This document shows, one piece after another, positions 30,715 to 43,692 of a stretch of 64,000 bases of DNA. The stretch is from Blastocystis sp. Blastoise (lineage: Eukaryota; Sar; Bigyra; Opalinata; Blastocystidae). The stretch is from assembly GCA_039096225.1 (NCBI GenBank), contig JBBPEB010000028.1, positions 776,501-840,500 of the forward strand. Reading direction: 5' to 3'. The notes beneath the pieces are model-generated. The model saw only the letters and a program-made list of their open reading frames with translations. It made no database searches and was not told the origin of the DNA. The first letter of the stretch is position 1, and each line of letters begins with the position of its first letter. The translations under genes and the position numbers were made by a program.

Positions 30715-32257
30715 GATCAATATAAATTAAATCTATAATATATTATAATAAAAATTATTTTTTTCCTTAATAAACAAAAAATAAGATATATCGAAATGTT
30801 TTGAATGTTCTCCTGTTTATTTATGTTTGAATAGGTCATTTTTTTAAATATTTCGTGATTCACGAATTTTGTGAATAATTTGTTGTGTATTGATTTTATA
30901 TAAGGAATTGAGGTTTTATTAGATTTGTATTATGTTTGGAATGAATTATATATCAGAAATGAAGAAATTTATGTGGTGATTTTAAATTATTATTTGTATT
31001 ATTAATAGATTAGTAGTTATAAATAGCTGAATGATAAGTAAACATGATTTAAGGAATATTTAATGAATAGAATCTATGATAAAAGTTCATCATTCTTGAA
31101 AATCACAGAAAATAAGCGATTCTTCTCTCTTTAAGTTATTTTCAATTGTTTAGATATATCTCAGATATTATCATAAATAAAATTATAAAAAGAATGTAAA
31201 TAGATAATAAATATTATGAATATAATACTTGTTATAGATTTATAATATTATTTACTTTATATATATATGTATTTTATGTCTTTAAACATTATATTCATAG
31301 AAATCTTCCTATTTTTGTTATTCCATTAGATATTTATCAATAAATAAGATATATATATAAATATATTGTCTATTATATATACATAAAAAAAATATAGTTT
31401 TTCTGTATATTATATTCTGTTGTTCATATTGATATTTATCATATTAATATTATTTATTACATAATAAGAAAACCAAAGATAATATATACATATATATGTT
31501 TATATTAACAATAGGGCTTAATAGAGAGAGAGTTTAAATATATATAAGTATTCATCTTTAATTATGATATATATATAACTCTTAAAAAATATACTTTCAC
31601 TAATACTATTTATTCATCATAAATTTTATTGAATCTATATATAATCATGTATAAATAATCAATAAACATAAATATTTATTTTCATGTCACAACAAAAATA
31701 TATACACATTAAATGAATTATAAAAACAATCTATTTATATCGATTTTCATCATAATTACTTATATAGTATAATTTATATTAATTTATCCACATATTTTAA
31801 GAAATACTGATTGAATAAGAATCCTATTTGAACCATTTCGTTATATAAAAAATCATTTACAGTCATTTCATATCTAGAATCCATCAATACTTTATGAAAT
31901 ACTTTCTTCAATTACACCATAATATCATCTACATAATTAAATGATTCTATTGAAAAATATGCAATATTACGGTAACAATCTTCTTCATTCGATTACAAAG
32001 AGATTGTTATCCTTATATTGCATAAATATATACTAGTGTGAATCCATGTTTTTATTTCTACAATTTTTATAATGACTTAATTACTTATTATAGAACTTGC
32101 GAAACTTTAAAATTTTTAAGAAAATCAAAACAAAAAGTGTTTCGAACTTCTTCATTTGGTTTTCTTTTACATTTATTTACACTTATTATGTAATTTAATA
32201 TCTTATTCAATCTAATTTCAATGAAATTATACTATTTAGAAAGAGAAAAGTTGAGAG
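30715..32257. other. Divergent intergenic, CWC25 to CDK11
   Basis: 1.5 kb of AT-rich sequence with no open frame of note. It holds the promoters of both divergent genes. No tRNA-like or GC-rich RNA gene is visible. Confidence 0.45.
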
Positions 32258-33013
32258 ATGAGTTCAAGAAATCATGGTTTATCGCATTCACCATCTTACG
32301 AAGATCAGAAACCATATCGTTCATCACACAGAAACAGAGATAGGATGAATGAAAGAATCTATGATTTTGACTTTGATAATTCGTAAGATATTTTCTATTA
32401 AGCGATTCCCTATATGTTTAGAAAAGATAAGCAGATTTCGAAATCGAATAAATATGAAGAAACAGGTCGATATTATAGTGATCGTGGACGATCTCGTTCT
32501 CCTTCGGATCGTTATAGTCGTCATTCCTATGATGTTGATGATCACAGAGATTCTAGATCATCTAGATCTTCTAGACCACATAGAGAGGATCATCAGTCCT
32601 ATAAAGAAGAATCAAAATCAAAATTACCTCAAGTTAAAAAGAACAGTGTATTTTAGATTATACTCTATAGTTATATATAATTATATATTGAATAGGTATT
32701 AGAGAATTTAAAGAAGAAGGCACTTTCGTTAAAAGAAAAACAAGAAACAGGTAAGTGATATTTATATATATATATATTCTTATTTTTTTATATAGAAAAA
32801 CAGAATCAAAAAGAAGTAAATGAGAAGAGTGTATATATTATAAGATGAATATTATTGATATTATATATATATATATAGTTAGTGAAATCCCATGTTTGGT
32901 CTTCTGATGAAGATGTGACGAACAGTGTGTCACCAAATATATGCACAAATAATAATAATAATAATAATAATAGTGTTTCACCTTGTACTCCTTTAGGTAT
33001 ATATATATATGAT

Positions 33014-33048
<35 letters not shown>

Positions 33049-34839
33049 GTATATAGAAGATGGAAAGAAGAAGACTCCTCGATGGATGAGTGATGATGGT
33101 ATATATATATATATAGTTAATATATAATAATAATATGATTATATATATATATAGAAGAAGAAGAAGATCAAGAAGAGATATCCTTTCAAAAGGTAATCAT
33201 AATAATAATATATATATATATAATGAATATAGAGAGTATCTCCAAAATCTGTGTCTCCATCTGTGTCTCTGACTCCTCAAGATCCCTCAAATACTATTTC
33301 TATAAATAAAATGGATATAAATACACAAGAAGAAGAAAAAGAAGAAGAAGAAGAAAAGACTGTTTCACCTATTGTTGAATGTATTCTATATATAATAATA
33401 TGATACTCTATTTAATAATATTATCATTATATATATAGCACTTAAAATAATAGAACCAATAAATCCAGATGTATATATACATATATATAGATATTATCTA
33501 TGTATGTATATATATAGGGATGTCGTAATATAAGTGTATATTCCAAGATTCAGAGGTTAGGAGAGGGTACTTATGGCGTTGTATATAAAGCAAAGAATAA
33601 TATCACACAAGAAATTGTCGCTCTTAAAAAGATTAAAATAAATCCATCGACAACATCTGCTTCTGGTTTTCCCATTACAGCACTTCGAGAAGTGAATTGT
33701 ATATATATACTATTATATATATATATTACTCTCTATCTCTATATCTGTAGATATAATATTATATATATAAATTACTGTCTATCTCTCTTTATATGTATCT
33801 ATATATATAGTATTATTATCATTGCATCATCCCAATATAATTCCCGTGAAAGAGATGGTGATAGACCCTCATCCCCCAATGACGACGTATATGGTCATGG
33901 AATATCTGCCACTTGATATGGTCAAAGTCATGTTCACGAAGATGCACGTGCCTTTCAGCCAATCAGAAGTGAAATGCTTATTATATCAATTATTACAAGG
34001 AGTAGAATATATGCATTCTAAATGGATTATACATAGAGATCTAAAATTGAGTAATTTATTATATAATAATGGTCAACTCTCTATTTGTGATTTTGGTTTG
34101 GCGCGTATTTATTCGGATCCCCTCGAGTTATATACGCAGCAGGTCGTGTCACTCGGATATAGAGCACCTGAATTACTAGTAAACCCCCGGGAATCTAAAG
34201 TTTTATATGATGATAAATTAGATATGTGGAGTGTAGGATGTATATTTTATGAGTTATTAACTCGAACTCCATTTGTGTCTCTAAAACAGGGAAACGGAGA
34301 AATGGAAGCACTTATTAAAATTATTAAACAAATTGGCTATCCACCTCCTGAATATGATGGTTTTAAGAATACTTGTTGGAATAATGAATTAAATAAAGTG
34401 AAAAATGTGAGAAGTAACTTACGAACTGTATTACCTGCTATTGCTATTGCTGTATATATATATAATATATATATATATATTTTAATACACATTCCCATGA
34501 TTATATAGTCACCTGTATATTTATCAGAACAAGGAATGGATTTATTACTAAAATTATTAGCGTGGGATCCAAAACAGAGAATAACCGCGGAAGAAGCACT
34601 TCAACATCCTTATTTTCAAGAAAAACCCTTTATGATTGTATATATATATATTTATTCAACTTATTATAGTTATTATACTTATTATTCAACTTATTATTCT
34701 ACTTATTATTCTACATATACTTATTATTCTATAGTCGAAAGAGGCTATGCCACATTTTGAAATGACATCAAATGACACACCAGAGAAAACAACAACAAAA
34801 GAAGATCTTAAGCAACTGGCAGACTTATTAAAGAAATAA
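32258..34839 (+). CDS. CDK11: CDK11 (PITALRE-type cyclin-dependent kinase)
   Basis: CDK11 kinases pair with cyclin L and act in transcription and pre-mRNA splicing. The N-terminal about 200 residues are RS/RD/SR-rich (SDRGRSRSPSDRYSR), fitting a splicing-linked CDK. The kinase domain starts at YSKIQRLGEGTYGVVYKAK, with VALKKIK, then FPITALREVN (the PITALRE helix, the CDK10/CDK11 signature). HRDLKLSNLL and DFGLAR are intact. The activation loop reads LYTQQVVSLGYRAPEL; most CDKs have T(L/Q)WYRAPE, so the conserved Trp is Gly. The C-lobe has DMWSVGCIFYELL and DPKQRITAEEALQHPYF. Small (TA)n introns number ten or more, three of them splitting the charged N-terminus. It ends LADLLKK. Confidence 0.9.
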
Positions 34840-35141
34840 TATATAAATATATTCTTTATCTAAATAATCGTGTTGTTTTCATTCAATAATATTTTGTTTT
34901 TCATCTATTTATAGTATATAGTATATTTCTAAAAATTTATTTTACATTTTATAAAAAAACTTAATATTCTATTTAAACAAAACAACTGAAGAAAATGAGA
35001 ACAAATATATATATAGAAACACAGTCAATATATTATATATAACAAGAAAAAGAATTATGAATTATTGAAAAAAAATAAATAAATTAGAAAAAATAAAAAA
35101 AAGAGTGAATTTGAAAAAATATATGCTTATTATAAAACCAT
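34840..35141. other. Convergent 3' spacer CDK11/ABCF1
   Basis: 302 bp AT-rich spacer holding both 3' ends. Poly-A and poly-T runs; no gene. Confidence 0.4.
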
Positions 35142-37501
35142 TTAGGCTTCTACAGTTTCTTTCTCTTTCTTTTCCTTCTTCTTCTTCTTTTCTTCACCAT
35201 CTTCACCTTCTTTCTTTTCCTTTTTCTCTTTCTTTTCTTTCTTCTTCTTCTTTTCTTCTCCATCCTCACCTTCTTTCTTCTCTTTCTTTTCCTTTTTCTC
35301 TTTCTTTTCTTTCTTATCCTTCTTCTTAGCAAATAAAGCATCAAGAGCATTAGCAGCTATAGCAGCTTCATCTATATTCTCTACTTTCAACTGCTTCTTC
35401 TTCGTATATTTAATTTGAGATGCATTATCTTCATCATCAGAATCTTCTAAGCTATCAAGTAATGATTTCTTATATTCTTCATATCCTCCTTCAATAAAGC
35501 TAACTGTTTGATTATCCATTAACCACATTTCACAATTAGTGACCATTAATAAACGAGCATCATGAGATACCAATAACACCCCCCCTTCAAATGTACGAAG
35601 AGCCTCACCTAAAGCATCAATAGACTCTATATCTCTATATATAGAGAGATTAAAATAAATATAATAATAATAATAATATAAAATATATTATATATATATA
35701 CAAATGATTTGTAGGTTCATCTAATAATAGAATATGAGGACGAGATAAAGATATCTCAGCGAATGTAACACGTGACTTTTGACCACCAGATAAGCTTTGA
35801 ATCTTAATTGTATGTGCATGTCCCTCTAAACCATAACGACCAAGTAAATTACGAATATCTTGATAAGATTGTTCTGGATAACGAGATTGAAGGTATTCAA
35901 CAGCAGATACATCCATAGGTAATTTATCTACGAAATGTTGATTATATATACCAAGTCTTAATTTGCTATTAATACGTACTTCGCCCTCTAAAGGATGGAG
36001 ATCTCCCGTGATTAATTTCAATAAAGTACTTTTACCTATACCATTTGGACCTACAATACTGATTCTACTTGACATGTTTAAGCCGAAATCAACATTTTTC
36101 AGTAGGATCTTTTCAGGTGAATAACCAAATGTCACGTTTTCAACTGAAATAATCGGAGGACGTAATTCATCACAAGGAGGGAATGAGAATTCCACAATAT
36201 ATTCTGAGGGTCTTTCTAGTAATTGTGTAGCATCATCCTGTTCTTCTGTCCATTCCCCCATACCATTCTTCTTACTCTTCTTTCCTGCATCTTTCTCTCT
36301 TCTCTTCGTGACATTCTTCTCAGCGGCTTCTTTCGATTTACCTGCTAACTTCGCTTTCTTTAACTCTTTCTGTTGTTCCTGCCAAGCTTTATATGATTCA
36401 GCTTTCTTCTGAACTTCCATCTTCTTAAATGTATAATAATCACCTTTATAATAATTCAATTTCTTCATATCTAAATGTATAATAGATTCACAAACAGAAG
36501 ATAAGAACTCCTGATCATGTGATACTACTAATAAAGTAGACTTCCATTTCTGTAAATAATTATCCAACCAAATAACCTATAAAATATATTATATAATATT
36601 ATATAATAATAACATAATATATAATAAAGAATAGTATATAATACTATATACAGCATTAAGATCAAGGTGATTTGTGGGCTCATCCAATAATAATAAATCA
36701 GGTTGTAAAAACAGAGCACGTGCCAAAGATATTCTCATTCTCCAACCACCACTAAATGACTTCGTAGGCATCTGCTGCATATCCGGAGTAAATCCAAGAC
36801 CAGCTAATATTCTTCTAGCTCTAGGTTCAGCATTATGTAATCCTAAGAAATTAATCTCTTTTTCTAAATCACGATATTCTTCCATCTATATATAAATCAA
36901 ATAAAAATAAATATATAATACTAAATAAATAAAAATAAATATTAAAAAAATATACCAATATAAAAAACATATAATAATAAATAAATAAATATGAATATAA
37001 AAAATATATAAATTAAATAAAAAATAAAATAAATACGATTTTATCGGATTCTTCAAGACTCATTTCTTCTAAAGCATTTTCATCTTCAACAATTGCTTGA
37101 AGTTCTTTTTCTCTTTTTAAAAGATTTGTTCTTTTTTGATCAGCTTTAAGGACAGCTTTAATAGCAGGAGTATCATCAGCTACAATTTCTTGTTCCACAT
37201 AAAGAATTTCAATATTTGGAGGAATTGATAACTCACGACTAGCAATCATCTTCAAAAGAGTTGATTTACCTTGACCATTAGGACCTACTAAACCATATTT
37301 CTTACCATAAGCAATCTTTAATTCTGCATTCACAAACAGAGGTTTGCCTTTAGCAGCGATATTGATTTTATCAATATGAATATCTTTGCTATTGATCCAA
37401 TTGACATCATTCTTGTTTTGAGGTTGTTGAGAACAAGTGAATTGATCAGGAGCAGCACCACCCCAATCTTTATCTTCATGAAATTCATCAGCAGATTGCA
37501 T
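35142..37501 (-). CDS. ABCF1: ABCF1-type (ABC50/GCN20 family) ribosome-associated ATPase
   Basis: Soluble twin-ATPase of the ABC-F family; ABCF1 binds eIF2 and ribosomes and supports initiation. Domain 1: [11 protein letters not shown] (Walker A), SFSGGWRMR (signature), [13 protein letters not shown] (Walker B), VVSHD (H-loop). A charged linker of the ABC-F type, with [16 protein letters not shown], follows. Domain 2: [30 protein letters not shown] and VSHDARL. Both sites look catalytically complete. The N-terminal extension is short (about 60 residues), whereas animal ABCF1 has a long Lys/Glu-rich head. Here the Lys/Glu-rich region is at the C-terminus ([14 protein letters not shown] repeats) and ends TVEA. 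There are four or five introns. ABCF2 or GCN20 are the alternatives; the closest fit by sequence feel is ABCF1. Confidence 0.88.
35155..35320 (-). repeat. [11 protein letters not shown] coding repeats in ABCF1 tail
   Basis: Two near-identical copies of about 75 bp, each encoding a Lys-rich run followed by [12 protein letters not shown], are arranged head to tail in the C-terminal low-complexity region. They are strongly pyrimidine-biased on the plus strand. Confidence 0.75.
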
Positions 37502-37795
37502 ATTTCTTTATTTTAAAAGAACGACAAGAAAAAACAAAACTGCTTTATTTTCCATGGTTATTAACAAATAGACAAAAGTATTTCTCTGATTTCTTGGGAA
37601 ACAGCAAAGAAATGAAAAATTTTCAGAAATTTGTTTTGTTCTTCTTTTTCGAGCAACTCGATATGATTTAAATTTGATCACATATATAGTGAATAGAAAC
37701 CTAGATTCAGTGAATAATTCATTTTTTCCATTATTAGAAAGTTTAATTGATTATTTAAACACAAAAATAAATAGTAATTAGTGTATTAGTTACAA
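37502..37795. promoter_or_regulatory. ABCF1 / Rad60-like divergent promoter region
   Basis: 294 bp separate the divergent start codons. The region is AT-rich with a few GC-richer stretches; no specific element can be assigned. Confidence 0.45.
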
Positions 37796-39048
37796 ATGAG
37801 TGACTCTGATTCTGATGATATATCGTTATTTGTATCGAAGAAGAAAGATTCATTAGTAAAGAAAGGTATTTATTTCATTAATGCTTGAATCTCTTTATTT
37901 TTCTATGTTTTTTCATTTTTTTTCTTTTTAGCTAATGAATTAACAACTATAAATATATCGAGTGATGACTCTGATAGTGAAGAGAACTCTTCATTCTACT
38001 CTTCAAAACGAAGAAAACAATCTGAAGGTGATGAAAATTTCTTGGATGCCGACACAACTCAGAATCCAAGTCAATCTGGTGATACACAAATGAATAGTAT
38101 TTTTTTTATAGACCAAAATAATTTATTATTTATTTTTTTATGTTCTTTTATATATTATTTTATATGTCTATATATATAGAGTCAAGTACAGCTAGTGATA
38201 TTGATGTCGAGCAGATTTTAAAAGAGAGCAAAGCGTCTGCGTTAACAAATATGTCTAAAGATTCTATAGAAATGCTCAATAAAATTGTTCTTTTAAAGTA
38301 ATTCTTTTATTATATATAGTTTACATATTTATGAATATTTTCAATATAAATATATATATATTAATTTTATAGACAGATAACATCAAAAACGAATGAATTA
38401 TGTGAGAATATTACTAGAACGATGGATTCCCAGGAGAATAATATTAGTCCAATCATAGATATAGATAGAGAAGAAATTCCTGAGTTGAAACAACTTCAAG
38501 AAGAAGAAGAAGAAGAAGAAGATCTTAATGTTATTAATAATATAGATGTATATATATATATTATATATTATATATTATATACTATTATTATTATTATTAT
38601 ATATAGGTAGAGAAGTCAGTAGATGCAGAATTAGATGCATTTGATAAACAGATATATGATCAAGTAGATAAAACTTATTCCACTTCTCTTGCTTCTCTTC
38701 CTATAAATACATCTAGTTCAACTACAAAGGAACCTGAGATTCCCACGGGACTACCTGGACAAATATATATTAAATTGAGATACAATGAAGATGATTCTCA
38801 AAAAGAAAACTTCTTCTTATTTCCTGTATATATATATATTTATTATTTCTGTATATAACATATATTTTTTATATTTATCCAATTAAATATTATTAAAATA
38901 TACTAAATATATATATATACTTTAGTCAGATACTTTTGAAATAGTATTTCAACATATTCAAACGACAAAGAACGTTGATAACGTTAAACTTCTCTTTGAT
39001 GGCGACGAACTGTCTCCATCAGATACTCCTCAAGTATCTATATATATA

Positions 39049-39100
<52 letters not shown>

Positions 39101-39777
39101 GGATCTTGATATAGAAGGAGAAGAATTAATTGATGTTCAATGTCAATCACAAGTATATATATACATTATATATATATATCTATATATACCTATGTTTATT
39201 CTATAGTCCCTCGATCCTTTCTCTTCTCTTCCTTCTCCTTCTTCTATTACTACGTATATAGAGTCATCTATAGCATCCTATATAACCAATAAACAAAAAC
39301 TTATTACTATCACTCTTAATATTGGAAATATACAAACAGATATACAAATACCCAAAGTATATATATATATATTTATACTTTTTCCTAATATTTGTTATTA
39401 TTCTTTGTTTTCTATTTTTTTAAATATATGCTTATCATTTATTTTTATTTCTCTATATATACATATATAACATTATAATATTATATATATATATAGGATT
39501 TAGATGCTACTGTACTTTATACCTCTATATGTAACTGTCTCCATTGGGAAAACTGTCTACTTACTATTCATAATCATAAACTAAAAAAAGATATTCCTAT
39601 TGATGTATATATATTTATTTATTTATTTATTTATTATACTTTATTTATTATATATTATTTTTTATATATCTCTCTATATATTTCTTATCTATTATCTTTA
39701 TTATATAGAAACAAAAAGTAAAACATAAATCTCTTCTTATGGTCTCTTATGAAAAAACGAAACAAAAATCATCATAA
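37796..39777 (+). CDS. Rad60/NIP45/Esc2-like protein with C-terminal SUMO-like domains
   Basis: The N-terminal half is acidic and disordered, with serine-aspartate clusters (MSDSDSDDISLF and SSDDSDSEENSS) that read like SUMO-interacting and CK2-type segments. The C-terminal part contains a ubiquitin/SUMO-like fold: IYIKLRYNEDDSQKENF, then FEIVFQHIQTTKNVDNVKL, then LLFDGDELSPSDTPQDLDIE with the typical IDVQ end. This matches the F-DG-L-TP-L-ED-D-IDV pattern of SUMO-like domains. A second, weaker domain follows (KLITITLNIGNIQ to SLLMVSYEK). Rad60, Esc2 and NIP45 have the same order and act in SUMO-dependent genome stability with Ubc9. About nine introns. Identity is inferred from the domain layout. 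Confidence 0.62.
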
Positions 39778-40829
39778 CAAATATTAGTATAATATATATA
39801 ATAGCCTATAATGGAAATAATTGAATTTATTTTCTATTTTTCATGGTGAGAAATTCTGATAAACTAATGATTTCAAAGAAGAAAAAGGAATTCTGTTTAT
39901 TACCATTTAGTATATTTTTTGATTAATTATTCCTTTCAAAGGCATAAATTTATATATGTTTTAGCTTTTGATATAGAATATATCATAATTTAATTGTTTA
40001 TTTAGTTCGCTTTGTATATTTCAATGGATTTTGTTTGTTTTTGTTTAAAAAAATAGAAAAGAAATTCTCAACAATTTATTGAAACGATTTATATCATTAA
40101 TTCAAGTATTAAACTATAAATTACTTGGTACTAATTAAATAAATTATAGAAAAGAGTATTTTAAGGGTTATTTATTAAGGAATCGGATATATGAATTGTG
40201 TAGCATACATTATTTAATTACAATTATATAAATTATTATGTTTTCTTAAAAACTTATGATACAGTAAGTGTAAAAAGGGTCAAATTATTTTATATTATCT
40301 CTGTTTTGATAGATCTCTTAACTCTTTTTATATTCTATTATATGGCATTGTATATTATGTATTAAATAATATTAAAAAAAAAGAGTGTGAAAATAATAAA
40401 TATGATAAAAATATGACCAAAAAATCTAAAACACTGACCTTTTCTTTAACTTACTGTATACTATTCTTTCTATTTTCATCTTAAAAAAAAAGTATATTTA
40501 ATATTCAGCAATATTAAATAAAATATAATATTGTATTTGGTAATTTCATGAGATATTTCACATCATATAGGGAAAACTCTACTATAATAACAAACGACAA
40601 TTGGAAAAAGAAAAAAAATAATGAAGTATACTGTTATAATAAATAGCATGAAAAAAAATAATATATGACTGCCCTTAATGAGTTGATAATAAAAGAAAAC
40701 ATATGATATAATAAGAAATTAAAAACCAAAAAAAGAAAAGAAATCAGGAATAAGAAACAGTAGAAATATATATATATAAAAGTAAACAATGACCTCTCCC
40801 AATGAATAAAAGTAATATTTTCTTATCCT
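39778..40829. other. Convergent intergenic, no gene seen
   Basis: About 1 kb of AT-rich spacer between the Rad60-like gene and a minus-strand kinase. No open frame, repeat or RNA-like structure can be supported. Confidence 0.45.
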
Positions 40830-42416
40830 TTAGTCAATAGAATTTTTATATAGAGGTCCTGTATATTCGTCTAATTCTTTAACAATATCAGCCGCAGAAG
40901 GTCTTTCTTCAGGATTAAAAGATAAACATTTCTGGAATAAATTATATAATACTATAGATATAGATATATAATAATAAGTATCATAGATAGAATTAAGAAT
41001 AATAATATATTAATATAGTTCGATAATATATAGAATCAGATGAATACTTGGATTCAGAAAACTATTCACTTCAACTTCATAAGATGGATTTCTTTTATAA
41101 GTTCTACACTATATATATATATATATAATAAACAATGATAACAGTATGATATAGATCTATATACTGTTGCCTCATCACCAAATAATTTTTTTGCTAAATC
41201 ACATTTAGTCATAATATAATAGCCAACTAAACCTAATGAGAATATATCACATTTATTTGTAATCAAACTATTTTTAATAAACATTTCTGGAGCAGCACTA
41301 TATATATATATATAATACACAAAAGAATGCAAAAAATATTATCAAACAATAATAATTAAAAATATATTGAAGAAAGAAGAATATAAAAATAATAAAAAAT
41401 ATATATATATATACAAAGGTAATGTACCACAAAGAGTAAAATCATTAGGAGCAACTTTTTCTTCTATAACACGTGACAATCCAAAATCTCCCAAAACAGG
41501 TTTATTATTTTCATCCATAAAAATATTTTCAGGCTATAATAACAGTCATAAAGTTATATATATATATATATATAATACTTTAATATCTCTATGATAAACA
41601 TGGTTTTCATGAATAAAAGCCACAGCACTGGCAACTTGTTTAAATATATCACAGAATAATGTTGTATCTTTTTCCACATCTCTATATACAAAGATATGAA
41701 TATGTGAATATATATATATATATATACTTTGTGGTATTCTTCATATATTTATCAAGATTTCCATTTTGTGCTAATTGTGTAACTAGCAGGATGTTGTCTT
41801 TATGTTCAATTATTCCGTATAACTATATATATATATAGTTATATATTACATAGTAATATATATACCTGAAGAACTCCTTTATTATTTCCTCTATTATTTA
41901 ATAATGTCATTGCTTCCACTTCACGACTTATATATTTTCGTGAATCACCCTTATCCTTTTTAATTTGTTTTATACAAACAGGAAAATTGTAATAATGACT
42001 ATAGTAATAATAAAGCATAACATGGTTATATTATGATAAAATTATTATCAGTATATATTACTCTATATATACATACGATTTAAAGCAAGTTCCATACTTT
42101 CCATTTCCCAGAAAGTTAGGATTATGTTCATTATCTGGAACATAATTAAGTGGATCCACGATTCTGGGGGTAAAATCATTACCATTAAGAAGATTTACTA
42201 TATATATTACATTTATATAAATACTACTATTCATAAACAGTTATAAATATATACCTTTTCTAAATATATTTGGAATAGTTAACAACTAGTAAGACGTATA
42301 TATATATAATGATATATATACAAATAAAGATGGTATTTCTTCACTAGAATTTCAATAAAATCACGGATTTGAGAAATGGTTAAATCCTATAAGACAAGAA
42401 TAATCATTATACGCTA

Positions 42417-42478
<62 letters not shown>

Positions 42479-42930
42479 GATTAAATGTTTCCATAATAGA
42501 CTCTCCTAAAACGCCAATAGAATTAATCCAATAATATTGAAGATTCATTAAGTATGAAGCATGTGGCATTAATCGAATAGAAGGAGCTGTGTCAGGATAT
42601 GAGCTCTTAGACATTATCATTTCTATGCTGACTGCATCAGGGTCATATCCTTGAATGCACATATCAAAAATTATATGTATCATATCACTGTTGCTGTCAT
42701 CTTGATATAAAAAAATAGAAATGTAATTGCATTAAATAATATACCTTGAAATATTTGAGCAACTCTTATCAGATTTGTTAGCATTGCAGTATTGAGCTGT
42801 TCAACTAGATGGTATCTCTATATACGTATATATTAAACATCGCACATTGATTCTATACTTGGTTGAGTGTAAAATCAGACAAATATCTAACCGCATTTTC
42901 ATACCCAATCTCGTAATTATTATTATTCAT
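40830..42930 (-). CDS. Protein kinase with N-terminal helical domain
   Basis: The start MNNNNYEIGYENAV (ATG 42930) leads a roughly 180-residue N-terminal helical region I do not recognise (YHLVEQLNTAMLTNLIRVAQ, DMIHIIFDMCIQGYDPDA, MNLQYYWINSIGVLGESI). A kinase domain follows: LGNGKYGTCFKS (glycine loop), FPVCIKQIKKDKG with the ATP Lys, ENHVYHRDIK then PENIFMDENN across an intron, and GDFGLSRVIEE. Next come LCGTLP, APEMFIKNSLI and CDIFSLGLVGYYI. The C-lobe ends FNPEERPSAADIVKELDEY and the stop follows KNSID. HRD, DFG, APE and the C-lobe Arg are all intact, so it should be active. The class (NEK/ULK-like or tyrosine-kinase-like) cannot be told by eye. About ten introns. Confidence 0.8.
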
Positions 42931-43692
42931 AATGTGTTCTTATCTAAAATGAATTTTTAAATAAATAATGACTAAAAAGAAAAATGAAAACCATCTTAGT
43001 TAAAGACCGACTTAAAGTCCCTATTTGAAGATATCCTGAAAACCGTGATTTTCATAAATTTTTCAGTGACTCTTTTTTGATCATTTTCTTTAAATACTAG
43101 CTTTTTAAAGACTTTATATACATCAATAAAGTGCACAGTGTTTAGAATTAAGAAGATATAAAAGTATAGTTTTTTTTGTCATAATTGGTTAGTTTAAATA
43201 TGTTATTTATATAAGGTTATTAAAAGTGTTTGAAATGGTATTCTAGATGAAATGAGCTTAGAAAAGAAATCTTAAAAAACAACAAATTCGTAAATGAATA
43301 TGAAATAGTCTTCTTATTTTGTTCAGTCTTGTCTGTCTAAGATACCTTATAAATAACATATATAATGACAAAGATTTTAAATACAAGATAAATAAGTATG
43401 ATAAATACTTGATTTTGCTTCATTTAAGCATGAAAAATAGAAGAATTCTCTTTTTTTAGGCTTATATCACTAGGATATTTTGTTCGTTCTATATATTCAT
43501 CTTTATAAATATCTATAAAAACTCTAAAAGTGAAATATCGAACATTTCTTACTGAAGTGTTACAAGAACATGGAGTCTTTCTAAATGAATTAATCCTTTT
43601 CTATCACACCTATACTAGTCGACACAAAGATATGGTAACAATATACATGGAAATATGAGAAAATAATTCATTTTATTTATAATCATAAATAA
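42931..43692. other. Divergent intergenic, no gene seen
   Basis: 760 bp between divergent start codons. Somewhat less AT-rich than introns, with a short segment AAAACCGTGATTTTC at about 43,038. I see no gene. Confidence 0.4.

Noticed and set aside
33170-33200. ATATCCTTT in the CDK11 gene as another U12 donor
   Set aside because: It lies inside the coding segment EEISFQK, which ends at a normal GTAATC donor, so it is coding and not a splice site.
35105-35329. Plus-strand Ser/Phe/Leu-rich frame over the ABCF1 tail
   Set aside because: It is the antisense of the Lys/Glu-rich coding repeats; no splice or start support.
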